NCBI RefSeq assembly: GCF_938039205.1
Contig: NZ_CALHVM010000047.1
Coordinates: 1 to 64,000, forward strand
Source: an uncultured Campylobacter sp.
GTDB taxonomy: Bacteria > Campylobacterota > Campylobacteria > Campylobacterales > Campylobacteraceae
Length of the DNA stretch: 64,000 bases
Direction of reading: 5' to 3'
Shown here: one piece after another, positions 62,316-64,000 of the stretch
Numbering within the stretch: position 1 is the first letter of the stretch
How the letters are laid out: each line of letters begins with the position of its first letter
Notes under the pieces: model-generated
The model's input: the letters and a program-made list of their open reading frames with translations, nothing else
What the model was told of the DNA's origin: nothing
Database searches by the model: none
Program-made: the position numbers and the translations under genes

Positions 62316-63434
62316 ATGAAATTTAAAAAATGGACGTTTGGCTTTTTGGCCGCGGCGGCTTTGATTTTCGCGTTCGTAGCAGCTTTTAACTACCTGGTCG
62401 ATCCATACAGGATTTACGATACGGATATCTTTAAAAATAAACCCAGAGAGGATTTGCAGTCGCGTTTTATGAAGGTTGTAAAGATCCAAAAAATCAGGCC
62501 CGCATCGATATTTTTAGGTAACTCCCGCCCTCAAACCGCGCTAAATCCTGCGCATAGATACTTTACACAGCCTGCCTTTAACGCGGCCGTATCGGGAAGC
62601 AATCTAAACGAAACTAAAGCCTATCTAAAATGGGCGATAAAGCAGGGAAATTTAAAGCAGGCGTTGCTCGTTTTTGACGACAAGACGATGCTAGGCGGCG
62701 GTAGCAAGGCAGATGATTTCGAGGAGTATTTTAAAAATCCTAGCGCGTATAAGATTTTATTTAGCTCTCAAACGCTTCGCGACTCGGTAGCGACCGTCCT
62801 AAAATACGGCAAAACTCCGCTTTTTGAGCCTGACGGCAGACGAACCGAGGCGTCGCTGCTAGAAGAGGTGCAAAGAAACGGCGGCTACCGCGAATACTCC
62901 GTAAAAAAGATAGAGAGCGGATATATGGCTGAACGCAAAAGAGACGAGGTATCAAGGCTGTCTTATGAAAATTTTATCGAGATTTTAATGGACGCTCACG
63001 AAAATAATATAACCCTAGATATCGCGATAAGTCCGCTGCATGCTAGGCTGCTTGAAGCTATGGACTACCGAGTTGGGCTTGACGCGGCATGGTACGAGTG
63101 GAAAAAGCAGATAACGGCCGTAAATGAAGAGGTTGCCAAGCGTCTAGGAAAAAATCCGTTTAGGATAGTGGATTTTGGCGTTTATAGTGATATAACGGCG
63201 CAGGAGTTACCTAAAGACGCAGACCAAATTTCGCCGTACTACTGGGAGGCTAGCCACTATAATGCAAGACTCGGCGATATGATGTTAGATTTCTTAACGG
63301 GGCAGGGCGAGCACGCAGGGCTAGGCGTAGAGATAACTAGCAAAAACATAGACGCGCACATAGAAAATCAAAAAAGCCTGAGAGCTAAATTTATAGATAC
63401 GCGGGAGTATAGGCGCGAGGTTTTTGGCGAGTAG
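62316..63434 (+). CDS. SGNH-like membrane-anchored acyl-transfer partner
   Basis: One N-terminal span (about residues 8-24) leads to a 350-residue periplasmic domain. FLGNSRPQTAL holds a GNS nucleophile-like element, and EASHYNARLGDMMLDFL provides the late Ser/His element seen in SGNH-type partners of MBOAT proteins. GGAAA precedes the ATG, and it follows the MBOAT gene by 9 bp. It probably moves an acetyl group delivered by the MBOAT protein to a periplasmic or surface acceptor. I do not recognise a named family with certainty. Confidence 0.82.
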   Translation: MKFKKWTFGFLAAAALIFAFVAAFNYLVDPYRIYDTDIFKNKPREDLQSRFMKVVKIQKIRPASIFLGNSRPQTALNPAHRYFTQPAFNAAVSGSNLNETKAYLKWAIKQGNLKQALLVFDDKTMLGGGSKADDFEEYFKNPSAYKILFSSQTLRDSVATVLKYGKTPLFEPDGRRTEASLLEEVQRNGGYREYSVKKIESGYMAERKRDEVSRLSYENFIEILMDAHENNITLDIAISPLHARLLEAMDYRVGLDAAWYEWKKQITAVNEEVAKRLGKNPFRIVDFGVYSDITAQELPKDADQISPYYWEASHYNARLGDMMLDFLTGQGEHAGLGVEITSKNIDAHIENQKSLRAKFIDTREYRREVFGE

Positions 63435-63473
63435 GTTTTGGGGCGGTAAATTTATTTAAAAGCCAAGATTTTA

Positions 63474-63479
63474 TATAAT
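63474..63479 (+). promoter_or_regulatory. -10 element for ispG
   Basis: TATAAT in TTTTATATAATCGC lies 27 nt before the ispG start and 40 nt after the preceding stop codon. It suggests ispG has its own promoter. Confidence 0.5.
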
Positions 63480-63505
63480 CGCACAATAAAATTTAAAGGC
63501 TAAAT

Positions 63506-64000
63506 TTGCAAAGATACCCCACAAAACAGATCAAGATTAGGGACGTAAAAATAGGCGGAGATGCGCCCATATCGGTGCAGTCGATGACGTTTAGCAAAAC
63601 AAAAGACGTAAAAGGCACGCTAGAGCAGATACAGCGGCTTTATTTTGCCGGTTGCGATATCGTGCGCTGTGCAGTGTTTGACAAAGAGGACAGCGCCGCG
63701 CTGCGCGAGGTCGTGAAGGCTAGCCCGCTACCCGTCGTCGCCGATATCCACTTTAACCATAACTACGCCGTGATAGTTAGCGAGTTCGTCGACGCTATCC
63801 GCATAAATCCGGGCAATATCGGCTCAAAAAAGAATATCAAAGCCGTCGTGGACGCGTGCAAGCAGCGAAATCTACCTATCCGTATCGGAGTAAACTCAGG
63901 CTCGCTAGAAAAGCAGTTTGAGGACAAATACGGTCGCACGGTCGAAGCGATGGTGCAAAGCGCGCTTTATAATATAAATTTGCTCGAGGATTTTGATTTT
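63506..64000 (+). CDS. ispG: 4-hydroxy-3-methylbut-2-enyl diphosphate synthase (partial)
   Basis: IspG (GcpE) makes HMBPP in the MEP isoprenoid pathway. The first 165 residues are in the window: TKQIKIRDVKIGGDAPISVQ, VRCAVFDKEDSAAL, PVVADIHFNHNYAV, AIRINPGNIG and IRIGVNSGSL are all conserved. The start is TTG with AAAGG 6 nt upstream. The gene runs off the window end, so the iron-sulphur cysteines are not visible. Confidence 0.93.
   Translation, partial: MQRYPTKQIKIRDVKIGGDAPISVQSMTFSKTKDVKGTLEQIQRLYFAGCDIVRCAVFDKEDSAALREVVKASPLPVVADIHFNHNYAVIVSEFVDAIRINPGNIGSKKNIKAVVDACKQRNLPIRIGVNSGSLEKQFEDKYGRTVEAMVQSALYNINLLEDFDF

Noticed and set aside
1..64000. CRISPR array, prophage or tRNA genes
   Set aside because: No regularly spaced direct repeats, phage structural genes or tRNA cloverleaf with a T-loop motif were seen on either strand.
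1..64000. Poly-G phase-variable tracts as in C. jejuni
   Set aside because: The longest G or C runs seen are five bases, too short for typical slippage switching; only the A7 run at 50330 is a candidate.

Overview
The window comes from a Campylobacter-type epsilonproteobacterium (Campylobacterota). The evidence is the Campylobacter-like 5S rRNA, a gene order that largely follows C. jejuni (aat-clpA-clpS ... truB-helicase; yajC-secD-secF-leuS-lptE-folC-mfd; dnaQ-rpe-rpmB; uvrB-two small genes-pseudopilins-priA), class-III prepilins and a MagIII-type glycosylase. By eye the GC content is well above that of C. jejuni, with very frequent AAATTT words. This points to the oral or gastrointestinal C. 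rectus/showae/curvus/concisus side of the genus. Species cannot be fixed from this window.

Layout. 1-540 is the 3' end of an rRNA operon (23S end, 5S). 541-1259 holds a badly decayed IS1595/IS1016-like insertion sequence. 1260-12920 is a long minus-strand block: division transpeptidase, flagellar rod genes fliE-flgC-flgB, the N-degron set aat-clpA-clpS, a thioredoxin-like lipoprotein, a tautomerase, smpB, ispE, csrA, truB and a UvrD/Rep helicase. 13085-21184 has a LysR regulator, a large TonB-dependent haemoprotein-type receptor with a Fur-like box, an unknown SspB-like protein, oligoendopeptidase F and SstT. 21327-37947 carries metK, a membrane protein, lnt (minus), then a long plus-strand run: yajC-secD-secF, leuS, lptE, a diguanylate cyclase, folC, mfd, a DUF815 ATPase and ymdB. 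38083-42291 has MagIII, a WbpE/WbpB-like sugar pair and cysK-cysE. 42433-45382 (minus) has a DnaQ-like exonuclease, rpe and an unusual STAS/CheX-like protein. 45596-49901 has rpmB, a K+ channel, a DUF465 gene, a 25-residue membrane protein (minus) and ppk.

49902-64000 is the most irregular part. It has a frameshifted LysE/ArgO exporter, a metallophosphoesterase, uvrB (minus), a possible ZapB/ZapA-like pair, three tandem pseudopilin genes (one dead), priA, a DUF417 gene behind a good Fur-box match, a DUF4272 gene, an MBOAT/SGNH acyl-transfer pair and the start of ispG.

The most novel signal is a repeated, structured element that starts within 0-6 nt of stop codons, always in the sense of the gene it follows. 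Two near-complete units of about 190 bp lie behind ppk and uvrB, a divergent tandem copy lies behind the DUF4272 gene, and a 3' fragment lies behind the metallophosphoesterase. They share the start CGGCTTGT, a hairpin with changing sequence but kept pairing, and (in complete units) the end CACCGAGACCCG. Between two of them lie a bidirectional terminator and a canonical G-quadruplex motif. Other leads are the STAS-receiver-like-STAS-CheX protein, the 25-residue membrane protein with its own promoter, the SspB-like protein and the ZapB/ZapA-like pair.
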